Shown: positions 24,925-35,100 of the stretch, one piece after another
Numbering within the stretch: position 1 is the stretch's first letter
Layout of the letters: each line of letters begins with the position of its first letter
NCBI GenBank assembly: GCA_963662675.2
Contig: CAXXHP010000004.1
Location: 992,001-1,056,000, forward strand
Origin: G963662675 sp963662675
Lineage (GTDB): Bacteria > Bacteroidota > Bacteroidia > Bacteroidales > Prolixibacteraceae
Length of the DNA: 64,000 nt
Direction of reading: 5' to 3'
Translations under genes and position numbers: made by a program
Notes under the pieces: generated by a model
The model's database searches: none
What the model was told of the DNA's origin: nothing
The model's input: the letters and a program-made list of their open reading frames with translations, nothing else

Positions 24925-26027
24925 TACTTGTTGTTTTTAAAATCGGTAATCAGTCCTGCAGCCAGCCAATTCGCCAAGGCCTGTCTGTTATTTTCAAGCA
25001 TAAAACGCTGTTGGTCGCGTGTGTGATTAATATTTCCCAACTCAATAAAAACAGCGGGTGGATATGAGTTTTTCAATACGTATAAATTCCTGTCAGAAAC
25101 GGTTCCATGATATCCCCTATTGGGCTGATGCAAATCATATTTCTCCTTGAAGGTTTGTTGCAGATTAATGGCCAATTTCTTTCCTGTTTTGCTTCGTTTA
25201 TCATGGTAAAAGAATACATCAATATTCTCACCTTTACTGCGCGAATCAACATGAATTATTACCATCCGCTGCGTTTTCCCTTTATTGGTTGTATAAAGTT
25301 TATTTACGGCATTTGTACGCTGCTTTAAACGACTGACTTGACTTCTGGGGATCTTTAGGCTAGGGTAACACGTTTCGTCACTGTCGGGCTTTAAAATGCT
25401 CATATCACGAATACCATCATTTTCATCCCGTGTAATCATATACACCAAAGCGCCATGCTCTATTAACACCCTAGCTAGTCGAAGAGTGACATCGTATGCA
25501 TATTCATCCTCACACAACGAATTAGGGCCTAATTTTCCAACAGCGCCCGGGTCAGGCCCACCATGACCACTAACTAAATAATAAACGACCCCAGAAAGCT
25601 CTGAATCAATTTGAGTGACATTTTTATACTTCTCCCCGAAAATACGATATGCTGTAGTTTTACCACTACTAACATTGGCTTTCGGAGTTGCACTATTTTC
25701 CTTTGCCGGACTTTCAGTTAACATTGAGCTCAATGGCTCATCGGACAATTCAACCAATGGCAACTTATATGTTTCACCAACATACAGACTATTATCTGTC
25801 CCCAACTTGGACTTATTCAATTCAACAAATATTTTCAGATATTGCTCAGGAGCAAGTCCCGACCTTCTCAACAAAGAGTAAACACCTTCCCCTTTTTCAG
25901 CTTTGATAGTTTTGTAATCTTGGGCTGAAACCGATACAATCAAAAGAAAATTCAAAAAGAGAAAAACAATTGTTTTATATAATTGCCCTACAAAATTATT
26001 TACCTTTAAATCCTTCATCGAAATCAT
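24924..26027 (-). CDS. LysM-containing N-acetylmuramoyl-L-alanine amidase
   Basis: A 367-residue exported cell-wall hydrolase that splits stem peptides from muramic acid. It has a signal segment (about residues 15-35, ending SVSAQ), a LysM-like repeat (GEGVYSLLRRSGLAPEQYL to NSLYVGETYKLP) and an Amidase_3 domain with zinc ligands His in VSGHGGPDPGA, Glu in CEDEYAYDV and His in IIHVDSRS, plus catalytic Glu in VFIELGNINH. The start could also be the Met three codons later at 26018. It is the first gene of a two-gene unit with the DCC gene. Confidence 0.9.
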   Translation of the reverse strand: MISMKDLKVNNFVGQLYKTIVFLFLNFLLIVSVSAQDYKTIKAEKGEGVYSLLRRSGLAPEQYLKIFVELNKSKLGTDNSLYVGETYKLPLVELSDEPLSSMLTESPAKENSATPKANVSSGKTTAYRIFGEKYKNVTQIDSELSGVVYYLVSGHGGPDPGAVGKLGPNSLCEDEYAYDVTLRLARVLIEHGALVYMITRDENDGIRDMSILKPDSDETCYPSLKIPRSQVSRLKQRTNAVNKLYTTNKGKTQRMVIIHVDSRSKGENIDVFFYHDKRSKTGKKLAINLQQTFKEKYDLHQPNRGYHGTVSDRNLYVLKNSYPPAVFIELGNINHTRDQQRFMLENNRQALANWLAAGLITDFKNNK

Positions 26028-26129
26028 ATTTGTATTAAACCGAAATCGTTATTGTAATGTTTAAAACATATTAACTATAATCTAGCTCTGAATAATTTTT
26101 ATTTTCAGAAATTGAAAAATAAACAACAG

Positions 26130-26885
26130 ATGCATAAATATCTACTCATTACGGCGATCATTTTCGGACTCGTCTCCTGCAAAACTACATTGATAATTAA
26201 TGATATCAAAGCTGAGAATATCCCAAATAACGAAAACATTTCAACAGTTGACATATCAATTATTAACATGTTAGCCCCATACAAAGAACCTCTTGATATC
26301 GACATGCAACAAGTCATTGGCATAAGTGATGTTGCCATGACAAAAGCGAGGCCTGAAAGCAATCTGACCAACTACATTGCTGATTTACTAATGACTGAAG
26401 GAAAACTGTTTGCAGCTAAGCACAATTTAAAACCATTTCCAGATGTGGCATATTTCAATTATGGAGGATTAAGATCTGGTCTGCCTAAGGGCAAAATTAC
26501 AGTTGGTGACATATTTGAGCTTTCTCCATTTGAAAATAAGATTGTACTGTTAAAAATAAGGGGCAACAAGCTATTTGAATTTGCAGAGCAAATTGCAAAA
26601 CAAGGTGGAGACTGTGTTGGTGGTATTCTTCTGGGAATAAAGGATCAACAGGTATCCACATTATTGATTGGAGGAAAACCAATCAATTACTCTGCATATT
26701 ATTGGGTAATTACAAACGATTATGTAGCAAGCGGTGGAGATAACATGAGTATGTTTCTTGAACCCGAAGATTATATAAAAACAGGCATCACTTGTCGTGA
26801 TTTCATTATTGACCACATGAACAAAGAATATCAAGCAGGAAATACTATTTCACCAAATATAGATGGGAGGATTTTCAATGAGTAG
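26130..26885 (+). CDS. 5'-nucleotidase C-terminal domain lipoprotein
   Basis: A 251-residue protein with a lipoprotein signal (MHKYLLITAIIFGLVSC, lipobox LVSC). The body is the substrate-binding domain normally found in the C-terminal half of UshA-like 5'-nucleotidases: FNYGGLRSGLPKGKITVGDIFELSPFENKIVLLKIRG and TNDYVASGGDNMSMF. It lacks the metal-binding phosphatase domain, which the next gene encodes. It overlaps that gene by eight bases. I infer that the two act as one periplasmic enzyme on nucleotides. Confidence 0.88.
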   Translation: MHKYLLITAIIFGLVSCKTTLIINDIKAENIPNNENISTVDISIINMLAPYKEPLDIDMQQVIGISDVAMTKARPESNLTNYIADLLMTEGKLFAAKHNLKPFPDVAYFNYGGLRSGLPKGKITVGDIFELSPFENKIVLLKIRGNKLFEFAEQIAKQGGDCVGGILLGIKDQQVSTLLIGGKPINYSAYYWVITNDYVASGGDNMSMFLEPEDYIKTGITCRDFIIDHMNKEYQAGNTISPNIDGRIFNE

Positions 26886-27801
26886 TCGTCGGAATTTCAT
26901 AGTAAATTTAGCAACAACCACAGCAGGATTAGCTTTGTGCCAAATTCCTCAAGACCTACTTGCTGGCCAGGATTTAATACGCCTGAGTGTGTTACATACG
27001 AATGACATCCACTGTCGCATCGATCCATTCCCCGAAACAAATCCGACTTACCCGGGGAAGGGAGGACTGGCACGTCTTTCCGGAATAATAAAAACCATTA
27101 GAAACGACAATAACAACGTACTGCTACTTGATGCCGGTGATATGTTTCAAGGAACTCCATATTTTAATTATTATAAAGGCGAAGTCATTTTCAAAACAAT
27201 GTCCGAAATAGGCTATGATGGGTCAACAATTGGCAATCACGAATTTGACAATGGACTTGAAGGAATTAATAATGTGATTGATTATCCTAAGTTTCCTATT
27301 ATTTGTAGCAACTACGATTTTTCGCAGACCCAACTATACGATCGGTTTCCCGAGTATGTAGTCTACCACAAAGAAGGTATTAAAATTGGAATATACGGAT
27401 TGGGGATAGAGCTCGAGGGATTAGTCACAAAAGACAAATACGGTGAAACCATATACCACGATCCAATTAGTGTTGCCTTAAAAACAGAATCATTTCTTAA
27501 AAATGAAAAACATTGTGATTTGGTAATTTGTCTATCACATTTGGGAATAAGCTATGAAGACAATCAAGTATCTGATCGAATTTTAGCTTCTCAAACGCAT
27601 TATACAGATTTGATAATTGGAGGGCACACACATACTTTCTTGGATAAGCCACTTATGCTCAAAAATGCTGATGGAAAACAAATTATTGTAAATCAGGCCG
27701 GTTGGGGTGGAATGGTATTAGGGAGAATTGATTTCCTCTTTGATAAAACAAAAAAAGAATCACCCCTCGTTTTATCACAAAACATTAATACCGTTTCATG
27801 A
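26878..27801 (+). CDS. Metallophosphatase domain of 5'-nucleotidase, Tat-exported
   Basis: A 307-residue calcineurin-like phosphatase. The start MSSRRNFIVNLATTTAG is a twin-arginine signal, preceded by a good GGGAGG site at 26865-26870. Metal ligands lie in VLHTNDIHCRI, DAGDMFQG, TIGNHEFDNG, CLSHLG and GGHTHTF, the full set for UshA-type enzymes. It lacks the substrate-binding domain, provided by the gene before it. It overlaps lnt by four bases (ATGA). Confidence 0.9.
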   Translation: MSSRRNFIVNLATTTAGLALCQIPQDLLAGQDLIRLSVLHTNDIHCRIDPFPETNPTYPGKGGLARLSGIIKTIRNDNNNVLLLDAGDMFQGTPYFNYYKGEVIFKTMSEIGYDGSTIGNHEFDNGLEGINNVIDYPKFPIICSNYDFSQTQLYDRFPEYVVYHKEGIKIGIYGLGIELEGLVTKDKYGETIYHDPISVALKTESFLKNEKHCDLVICLSHLGISYEDNQVSDRILASQTHYTDLIIGGHTHTFLDKPLMLKNADGKQIIVNQAGWGGMVLGRIDFLFDKTKKESPLVLSQNINTVS

Positions 27802-29411
27802 AACAACATCAATTGTTATTGCTGGCTGCATTCTCAGGAATTCTGTTAAGTCTTCCTTGGTTAAATCTGATGCCTGGATGGGTTTTGCTTGTAGCCTTTT
27901 TCCCTTTATTTATAATTGAAGATCATTTTTGCAAAACGGAGCAAAAAAAGAATATTGCATTTTTTGGATACTCTTATCTCGTATTCGGAATTTGGAATTT
28001 AATTACGACCTGGTGGATTCTTTACGTTTCGGTAACAAGCATGATACTTTTAGTATTATTGAATGCTGCATTTATGGCAATTATTTGGTGGTTATTTCAC
28101 CGAATAAAGCAAAAGTACAATTCAAAAATGGCAATTATTTCTCTGCTTGCCTTTTGGATTACATTTGAATTCATTCATTATAATTGGCAAATAGAATGGC
28201 CATGGCTCACACTTGGCAATGGTTTTTCAAACCAAGTAAAACTTATCCAATGGTATGAATACACGGGTGTTCTCGGAGGTAGCTTCTGGATACTGGGTGC
28301 TAACATTGTGTTCTTTCAACTTTATCAAGCTACAATAACAAAAGAGACTACTAAAACTTTCAAATACACAGCCCTACTCCTTTTCGTCATTTTATTTCCA
28401 ATATTTTGCTCCCTCTACCTATATTCTCATTTTGTAGAAAAAGGAGAAGCTCATGAAATCATTCTGCTTCAGCCTAATATTGATCCCTATTCCGAAAAAT
28501 TTGAAACAATACAACCTGAAACCCAGTTGCAGTTTCTGTTAAACCTTGCAGACTCACTTATCACAGATTCTACAGAGTATATACTTGGCCCAGAAACAGC
28601 CTTACATCCAATGTGGGAAAACCAGCAGATGATCAACCATCCCTATATTTCGCCATTTCACAAAAGATCGCTAGCAAACAAGAACCTGAAATTTATTCTT
28701 GGAGCAACCACTCGAAAGTTATATGGTAATAATGAAGACATTCCTGAAACAGCCCGAAAATTTGAAGATCAGGAACAATATTACGATGTATTTAATTCGG
28801 CTATACAGATTGATAAAAGCGGAATATTACAAACCTACCATAAAAGTATTTTAGTCAGTGGAGTTGAAAAAATGCCATTCTCCAAATATCTCTCCTTTAT
28901 GGAGGCCTTCTTTATTGATCTTGGAGGAACAACCGGCAGTCTAGGAACTCAAAAAGAATCCTCAATTTTCACATCAAAAAATAATCCATCCATTGCACCG
29001 ATAATCTGCTATGAATCAATATTTGGGGAATATATCACAAAATTTGTAAGAAAAGGGGCAAGCCTAATTTTCATTTTAACGAACGATGGCTGGTGGAAAT
29101 ATTCACCTGGATCCAAGCAACATCTATCCTATTCCAGAATACGTGCCATAGAAACACGTCGAAGCATTGCCAGATCTTCAAATACAGGCATTTCAGCTTT
29201 TATTAACCAGCATGGAGAAATAATACAACAAACAGAATGGTGGACAAGGACAGCAATAAAGGGTCGCTTAATGGCTAATACTGAAATTACATTTTATACG
29301 ATCTACGGCAATTTCATTGGACGTATTAGTGCTTTTATTTCAGTTTTAGTTTTGCTGTTCTATTTAGCAAGCGGAATCTCAGGAGGAAAAGGATACAAAA
29401 CTTTAAAATAA
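27798..29411 (+). CDS. lnt: Apolipoprotein N-acyltransferase
   Basis: A 537-residue inner-membrane enzyme that adds the third acyl chain to lipoproteins. About six N-terminal hydrophobic helices (for example HQLLLLAAFSGILLSLPWL) precede a periplasmic nitrilase domain with catalytic Glu in LGPETALHP, Lys in YHKSILVSGVEK and Cys in IICYESIFGEY, and a final helix near ISVLVLLFYLASG. It is cotranscribed with the two 5'-nucleotidase genes. Confidence 0.94.
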   Translation: MKQHQLLLLAAFSGILLSLPWLNLMPGWVLLVAFFPLFIIEDHFCKTEQKKNIAFFGYSYLVFGIWNLITTWWILYVSVTSMILLVLLNAAFMAIIWWLFHRIKQKYNSKMAIISLLAFWITFEFIHYNWQIEWPWLTLGNGFSNQVKLIQWYEYTGVLGGSFWILGANIVFFQLYQATITKETTKTFKYTALLLFVILFPIFCSLYLYSHFVEKGEAHEIILLQPNIDPYSEKFETIQPETQLQFLLNLADSLITDSTEYILGPETALHPMWENQQMINHPYISPFHKRSLANKNLKFILGATTRKLYGNNEDIPETARKFEDQEQYYDVFNSAIQIDKSGILQTYHKSILVSGVEKMPFSKYLSFMEAFFIDLGGTTGSLGTQKESSIFTSKNNPSIAPIICYESIFGEYITKFVRKGASLIFILTNDGWWKYSPGSKQHLSYSRIRAIETRRSIARSSNTGISAFINQHGEIIQQTEWWTRTAIKGRLMANTEITFYTIYGNFIGRISAFISVLVLLFYLASGISGGKGYKTLK

Positions 29412-29628
29412 AAAAAATCCGCACTAATTCGATTGCGCAAAATCCCTAAAAAATAGGATTTGAGTGCCGAAACGATCAGACTTCCACCGGTAGTAAACTA
29501 CTCATCCGGCATTTGCCGGACTACAAGGCCTGTCTTTACATTCCAAAAGCTTTCTCGGTTTAAAATAAACTGTTGAATTTGCCAATTTTGAACTAATGCG
29601 GACAATATCTTTTTAAAGAACGATTTCT
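29410..29628 (-). ncRNA. Structured small RNA, candidate 6S RNA
   Basis: The minus strand between the promoter at 29634-29664 and a run of eight U (29417-29410) folds into a long rod. The closing stem pairs 29602-29590 with 29430-29418 over 13 positions, in which two mismatches on the plus strand become G-U pairs on the minus strand, so the RNA is on the minus strand. It continues with AUUG/CAAU and GCAAA/UUUGC. A middle open region with a small CCUA/UAGG hairpin on the 3' side follows, then CCGAGA/UUUCGG and an apical part with a UCCGGC/GCCGGA hairpin. The closed unit is 185 bases, the size and layout of 6S RNA, an RNA-polymerase-binding regulator. No coding frame is visible. The 6S identity is inference; the RNA gene itself is well supported. 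Confidence 0.6.
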
Positions 29629-29633
29629 TAGTT

Positions 29634-29664
29634 CAAAGATAATTTCAAAAACCCTCCATTCCAA
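29634..29664 (-). promoter_or_regulatory. Promoter of the small RNA
   Basis: TTG (29664-29662), 20 bases, then TATCTTTG (29641-29634) on the minus strand: a full match to the Bacteroidota TTG-N19/20-TAnnTTTG promoter. Confidence 0.75.
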
Positions 29665-29865
29665 GTAAAAACAGCGTTTTTATAACATTGAGCCAATATC
29701 TAATTGATTTATAACAACATCAAGAGTCTATTTTGAACAAAGAAAAACTTTCAATTTTATTTATCGTAAAAAGGAAATAAAAAGTTTCATTACCCTATGA
29801 AATTGACTGTCAGCTTATCTTAATATTCCCTCTAAAAAAACCACAATTTTTTTCTAATAATTATT

Positions 29866-29895
29866 TTGCGAAAGTAAAAAGTAGTTCTATATTTG
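29866..29895 (+). promoter_or_regulatory. Promoter of the tRNA-Ser/tRNA-Pro unit
   Basis: TTG (29866-29868), 19 bases, then TATATTTG (29888-29895), a full consensus match about 90 bases before tRNA-Ser. Confidence 0.8.
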
Positions 29896-29984
29896 CACGC
29901 ACATTCAGAAACGGAAAACACCCTATCGAATGTATAAGTTCAAAGATTATTAAAAGGAGATTATAATTTAGTCACAATATTTCA

Positions 29985-30074
<90 letters not shown>

Positions 30075-30086
30075 ACAAGATATTTT

Positions 30087-30161
30087 CGGGATGTAGCGCA
30101 GTCCGGTTAGCGCACCTGGTTTGGGACCAGGGGGTCCCAGGTTCGAATCCTGGTATCCCGA
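30087..30161 (+). tRNA. tRNA-Pro (TGG)
   Basis: Acceptor stem CGGGATG/TATCCCG (one G-T pair), anticodon TGG in the loop of the CCTGG/CCAGG stem, T loop GGTTCGAATCC. It lies 13 bases after tRNA-Ser and shares its transcript. Confidence 0.97.
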
Positions 30162-30172
30162 CAAAGTAAAAA

Positions 30173-30213
30173 TAAAGAAGCCTATAAATCAAATGATTTA
30201 TAGGCTTCTTTAT
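30173..30213 (+). terminator. Terminator of the tRNA pair
   Basis: A long stem AAGAAGCCTATAAATC/GATTTATAGGCTTCTT with the loop AAAT (30191-30194), followed by TTTATTTTT. Confidence 0.85.
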
Positions 30214-30286
30214 TTTTACAAATGTTTCGTCCTTAAATACTTTTCACATTTCTGGATCAAACAGGGACATCCTGACTAGTCCTTAA

Positions 30287-30320
30287 ATAAAAAAAGGCGA
30301 CATAGAAAATCCATGCCGCC
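30287..30320 (-). terminator. Terminator of the SusCD operon end
   Basis: On the minus strand GGCGGCATGG (30320-30311) pairs with CTATGTCGCC (30305-30296), ten pairs including two G-U, followed by TTTTTTTATTT, 41 bases after the susD stop. It closes the whole PUL. Confidence 0.85.
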
Positions 30321-30360
30321 CCTAATAAACCTAATCAACAAAAAAAAATCTATACTTTTA

Positions 30361-32166
30361 TTACCATCCTGGGTTTTGTTCAATTTCAGAGCCTGTATTT
30401 ACATTAATGACTGCATCTAACGGTATTGGCAACAATTCCCAATCAATTTCGCCAGTATACAATTCAATATCGGCAATGTAATAAGCATTATTGTACAATT
30501 GATTTTTCATTATGTCCCCGCCAATACGCAACAGTGTACACCAGCGGAGTTCCTCATACTGCAACTCACGGCAGCGTTCATCAAGAATTAACTGGATATC
30601 TACTTCGCTTGCGCTGTACGTTTTGGTACACTGGGCACGATTACGCAATGCATTTATGTCACTTGCAGCCAGTTCTGGCTGGTTGTTGCGCAAATAAGCT
30701 TCTGCACGAAGAAGGTATGTTTCAGCAGAACGCATCAGGTACATATCACGTTCAAAAACATCAGTACCTCCAGTAGCTATAACTGATGGTTCATACCCCC
30801 ATAAATCTTCTCTCATGTGTGCTTTCCCAGACATTGGGTAAAGGTTATGTACACGACCGTCACCCTGATAAGTTAACATCTCTTCAGTTACGTAATTATC
30901 TGTCCCATACCAAGGGTGATCCTGATCCATAACTTTGTACTGACGAGAAAGGTTAAGTTCACTGTTGCGCATATCGTTCCATAATTCACTGTCATAGCCT
31001 TCGTAATTTCCCCATACCTTATCAGTAGCATAGTAGGACACACCCCATTGTGCAACACTGTAACCACCGCAATATATACCCACATTGCCACCAGGGAATT
31101 TTGTAAGGTCGATGTTACCGCCAAACGGTGAATCAGAAGAACCAAGATTGTATTCATCTTTCCAATAAAGCTCGCGGAACACTGGTGCTGCGGATATTTG
31201 ATAAACAGGAGCAACATGAACTGTCATCCAACCGTCTACATACGAATATTTATTATCGGTAGCAAAATCTGCTGACTTTGCTACCCAAATAGATTCCGTA
31301 TTTTCAGCAGCATCGTAGTTCCCCGGACGAAATAAGTCCCAAAATACGTCTCCATCCTCCCTGTAGGTTGGGGAGCCATTTTCAGAACTAGTGTCTGATG
31401 GGTTAGCGCGAACGCCAAAACGGTCTTCCATTAATGGGTGATTGTCAATAGCATCTGACGCTACAGCAATTGCATTTGAAAACCATTGCCCGCCTGAATT
31501 GTCTGTTTCAATACCCATAGCCAGGTATGCCTCTGCCAACGTGTGGTTTGCTGCACTTTTTGACAGGCGACCAGACTCAATCGGAACTTCAGGAAGTCCC
31601 GCAAGAGCTGCTTCCAAGTTATCAATAGCAAACTGATAGGTTTCCTCTCGAGTTGAACGGGTATAGTCAAGCTTCAATGCTTCTGAATATTCAGAAACAA
31701 TAGGAACTCCACCAAACAATTCGCCCAGACGAAGGTAGGCCCACCCTACAAAGTATTTAGCTTGTGCTACTTCATACTCCTTTTCTTCATCAGAATTCCA
31801 CTCAACTTGTTCAGCTCCCTGTAGTGCCAGGTTTGCATAAGCTGCAATCTGGTATAAAGCAGTCCACTGGTCGTTGTATGAGTTGGCTGTTTTTTCACCA
31901 TAATTGGAATTTCTATCTCCAAATGAAACGAAATCGATTCTGTCGAAATAATCAGCCCCATGACCCAACCACCATGAATTCGTATATAGATCAGTCATCG
32001 CCCTGTAGGCCGAAACAACCTGATCGTCAACCTGTTTGCTCGAATCGAATGCATTCACAGGTGTTAAGAGCGTATTTGGACTTTCTTCCAAAAATTCAGT
32101 GTCATCGCAACTTGTTAATCCTGCTACAAAAAACAGGACAAATAATATATATGGTAATTTTTTCAT
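30361..32166 (-). CDS. SusD/RagB-family outer-membrane glycan-binding lipoprotein
   Basis: A 601-residue surface lipoprotein with lipobox LTSC (Cys20). Typical SusD features are the N-terminal AYRAMTDLYTNSWW region, TPR-like helices (KYFVGWAYLRLGELFGGVPIV) and the C-terminal LRAEAYLRNNQPELAASDINALRNRA followed by ILDERCRELQYEELRW. It captures oligosaccharides and feeds them to the adjoining SusC channel, whose gene ends 21 bases upstream. The bound glycan is probably the rhamnoside processed by the enzymes of the locus; that is inference. Confidence 0.95.
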   Translation of the reverse strand: MKKLPYILFVLFFVAGLTSCDDTEFLEESPNTLLTPVNAFDSSKQVDDQVVSAYRAMTDLYTNSWWLGHGADYFDRIDFVSFGDRNSNYGEKTANSYNDQWTALYQIAAYANLALQGAEQVEWNSDEEKEYEVAQAKYFVGWAYLRLGELFGGVPIVSEYSEALKLDYTRSTREETYQFAIDNLEAALAGLPEVPIESGRLSKSAANHTLAEAYLAMGIETDNSGGQWFSNAIAVASDAIDNHPLMEDRFGVRANPSDTSSENGSPTYREDGDVFWDLFRPGNYDAAENTESIWVAKSADFATDNKYSYVDGWMTVHVAPVYQISAAPVFRELYWKDEYNLGSSDSPFGGNIDLTKFPGGNVGIYCGGYSVAQWGVSYYATDKVWGNYEGYDSELWNDMRNSELNLSRQYKVMDQDHPWYGTDNYVTEEMLTYQGDGRVHNLYPMSGKAHMREDLWGYEPSVIATGGTDVFERDMYLMRSAETYLLRAEAYLRNNQPELAASDINALRNRAQCTKTYSASEVDIQLILDERCRELQYEELRWCTLLRIGGDIMKNQLYNNAYYIADIELYTGEIDWELLPIPLDAVINVNTGSEIEQNPGW

Positions 32167-32187
32167 AATCTATAGATTTAAATATTA

Positions 32188-35100
32188 TTAAAACCCTACA
32201 TTAATCCCCAGAGTAATCTGTCTCTGAAGCTGTGGGATGGCAGGATTCCTAACTTCAGGATCAGAGTACTCCCAGTCAGGTGCCCAGAATGCAAGGTTCT
32301 TTCCAGCTACATAAACAGACATACTTCCTAGCCCCCAATTTTTAGCTACTGATGAAAGTTTGTAGTTCAACGAAACATCCTGTAACCTGATGAAGGTATA
32401 TCTTTGAAGCCCGGTAAATCTGGAGTCACTACTACTTGGGGAAATGTATGTGTTACTTTGGTTTTCTGCAGTCCAGAAAGGATGGTCAAGGTCGTTACCA
32501 TATCTTAAGTTACTGGCACTCCGATATGCAGCGTTGTTAGCAGCCATTCCGAAACCGCCACCACTAAACACTCCATTTAACAAGAAGTACAACTGGAAGT
32601 TCTTATAAGTAATCGTGTTGCTCAAACTGGCACGGAAATTCTCTTTTGCATAACCTAAAATTTTACGGTCCGCTTCTGATATGATACCATCTTCGCTACC
32701 ATCCAAGTTTGCATACATTGGATCTCCAGCTACAGCTCCATTTACAGTTTGATACTCAACATCGTCTTCCTGTACGATTCCGATCCATTCATAACCATAG
32801 ATCGCACTCAATGATTTGCCGATAAAAAGATCACTATCAATCATATCAGCACCACTTCCATCAATTTCAACCAATTTGTTGCGGTTCATATAGAAAACAA
32901 CTCTGGATGTCCAAGAGAAATCGGCTTTTTGAACATTTACGGTTGACAGGTTTACTTCTACACCCCAGTTATTAACCTGTCCCATGGTTGATTGCTGAGA
33001 AGTTATACCTGCTCCCATTACAGGAATGGTTCGGTCGAAAATCTGATCTGTAGTTTTTGACCTATAGCCATCGAATTCCAGATGTATACGATTTTTCAAC
33101 AAATCGGCTTCGAAACCTGCATTAAATGCCTCGGTGGTTTCCCATGCTAACCCAGGGTTGCCAAGAACGTTCACATATTGACCAAAATACAAGGAGTTAC
33201 CGAAGATATATCCTTGCTCACCACCTTGTCCCATTGCGATTGTCGAAAGTGTTCCGTAAGGGGCTAAGGCCTGGTTTCCGTTTTTACCATACGATACTTT
33301 TAATTTTAAGTAATCAACAGGCGTTAAACCACTCATGAAGCTTTCATTTGAAATGGTCCATGCAATACCCACGGCAGGAAAAGTACCCCATTTTTTATCT
33401 GATCCGAACACAGAGCTACCATCACGGCGCACCGAGGCGTTGAGTTGGTATTTATTGTCGAATGAATAAATCATACGGGCTAGGTAAGCAGCCTGTGATG
33501 ACTCGACATTTGTTGTGTTAACTCTTTGTGTGGCAGCATTGTTTAATGCATAAATACCCAGGATGGTATTTCCATAGGTTTCAAAATCAGTACCAGTAAG
33601 GGTAGAACCATATGATTCGCTTTTACTACGGGTATATACCAATGTTCCGTTCAATGAATGTTTGTCAAAATCGCGTGCATAGGTCAGGATATTGTCATAG
33701 GTGTAGGTGTTTGATTCCGAATTGGCAACTGATCCATTAGCCTGGAATAACTGCTTTTGGTAAGCAGCTGTTGTGTAAGCATCTTCACCAGCAGCAATGT
33801 CTATGAAGTTTGTTTCGTGGGTAAATTCTTCGACACGACCAATGTTTACATTGTATGTACCAGTTAGTTTATAACTTAGTCCTTCAACCCATGGAACAGT
33901 AACATCAAGGCTACCACCTAAAACAGTTGATTTTGAATGTGTGTTGTTATCGTATCCCTGATAATAAGCCCACAGTGGGTGATCCGCTGAATTTTCTTTG
34001 CCATCTATATATCTACGGGGACGCCCATCAGAAAGCAAAGGTTCTCCCCACGGAGAATGGGTTATTGCCCCACCAAAGTCTGCACTTTCACCATTAGTCT
34101 CTGAAAATCCTTGATTAAAATTACCGCTCATTTTGATGTATTTATTGATGGTAGTCTCAATCTTGGCATTGAAAGTAGTCCTCTGGTAATTGTCGCCAAC
34201 AATGAATGATTCCTGATCGTTATGCATAGCACCGATCATATACCTAATATTTTCTGTACCTCCGGAAATATCACCTGAGAAGTTCTTCGTGAGACCTACC
34301 TGTGTTACCATGTCATACCAGTCGGTTTCTTTATTAGCCAGATAGTTTGCATCTTCAATACCAGACAACCAACCTGTTGGGTCAGCATCCAATGCATAAC
34401 CCAGACGGGCATTTACTAATTCATTGTATTGAGAGCCATTTCTGAAATTTGGACGATAGTTTGGGGTAATGCTGGTGCCCGATGCCCTAATGCTGATCAT
34501 CGGTTTACCAATTTTACCTCTTTTGGTTGCGATCATGATCACACCATTGGCGGCACGTGAACCATAAGCAGCAAGTGACGTAGCATCTTTCAATACGTTA
34601 ATTTCTTCAATAATACCCGGATCAATACTTTCAAGGGCACCATCGAAAATAACTCCATCAAGCACAATTAGAGGGCTATTATCACCATTTATAGATCTTT
34701 GGCCACGAACTTGAATTTCCGATTGACTACCAGCATACCCTGATTGTGTTAGTTGTACTCCTGATGTTACACCATTCAAAAGATCGAGTGCACTGGTTGT
34801 GGTAACCATACTAAGAGGAGATTCATCAACCTTAACCTGGCTAACTGCACCTGTGAAATTTCTGCGTGTCGTTGTACCATAACCAATTGCCACAACTTCA
34901 TCCAGACCAATGGTTTCTTCTTCCATGACGATATTAACCACCGTTTTTTCTGCAACGGCAATTTCCTGACTTAACATTCCTATAAAAGTGAATGTTAATG
35001 ATCCACCTGGGGAAACATTTCCAATTGAGTACGCACCATCGATATCAGTAATTGTACCATTTGTTGTTCCGCTTACAATTACCGTTACTCCTGGAAGTGG

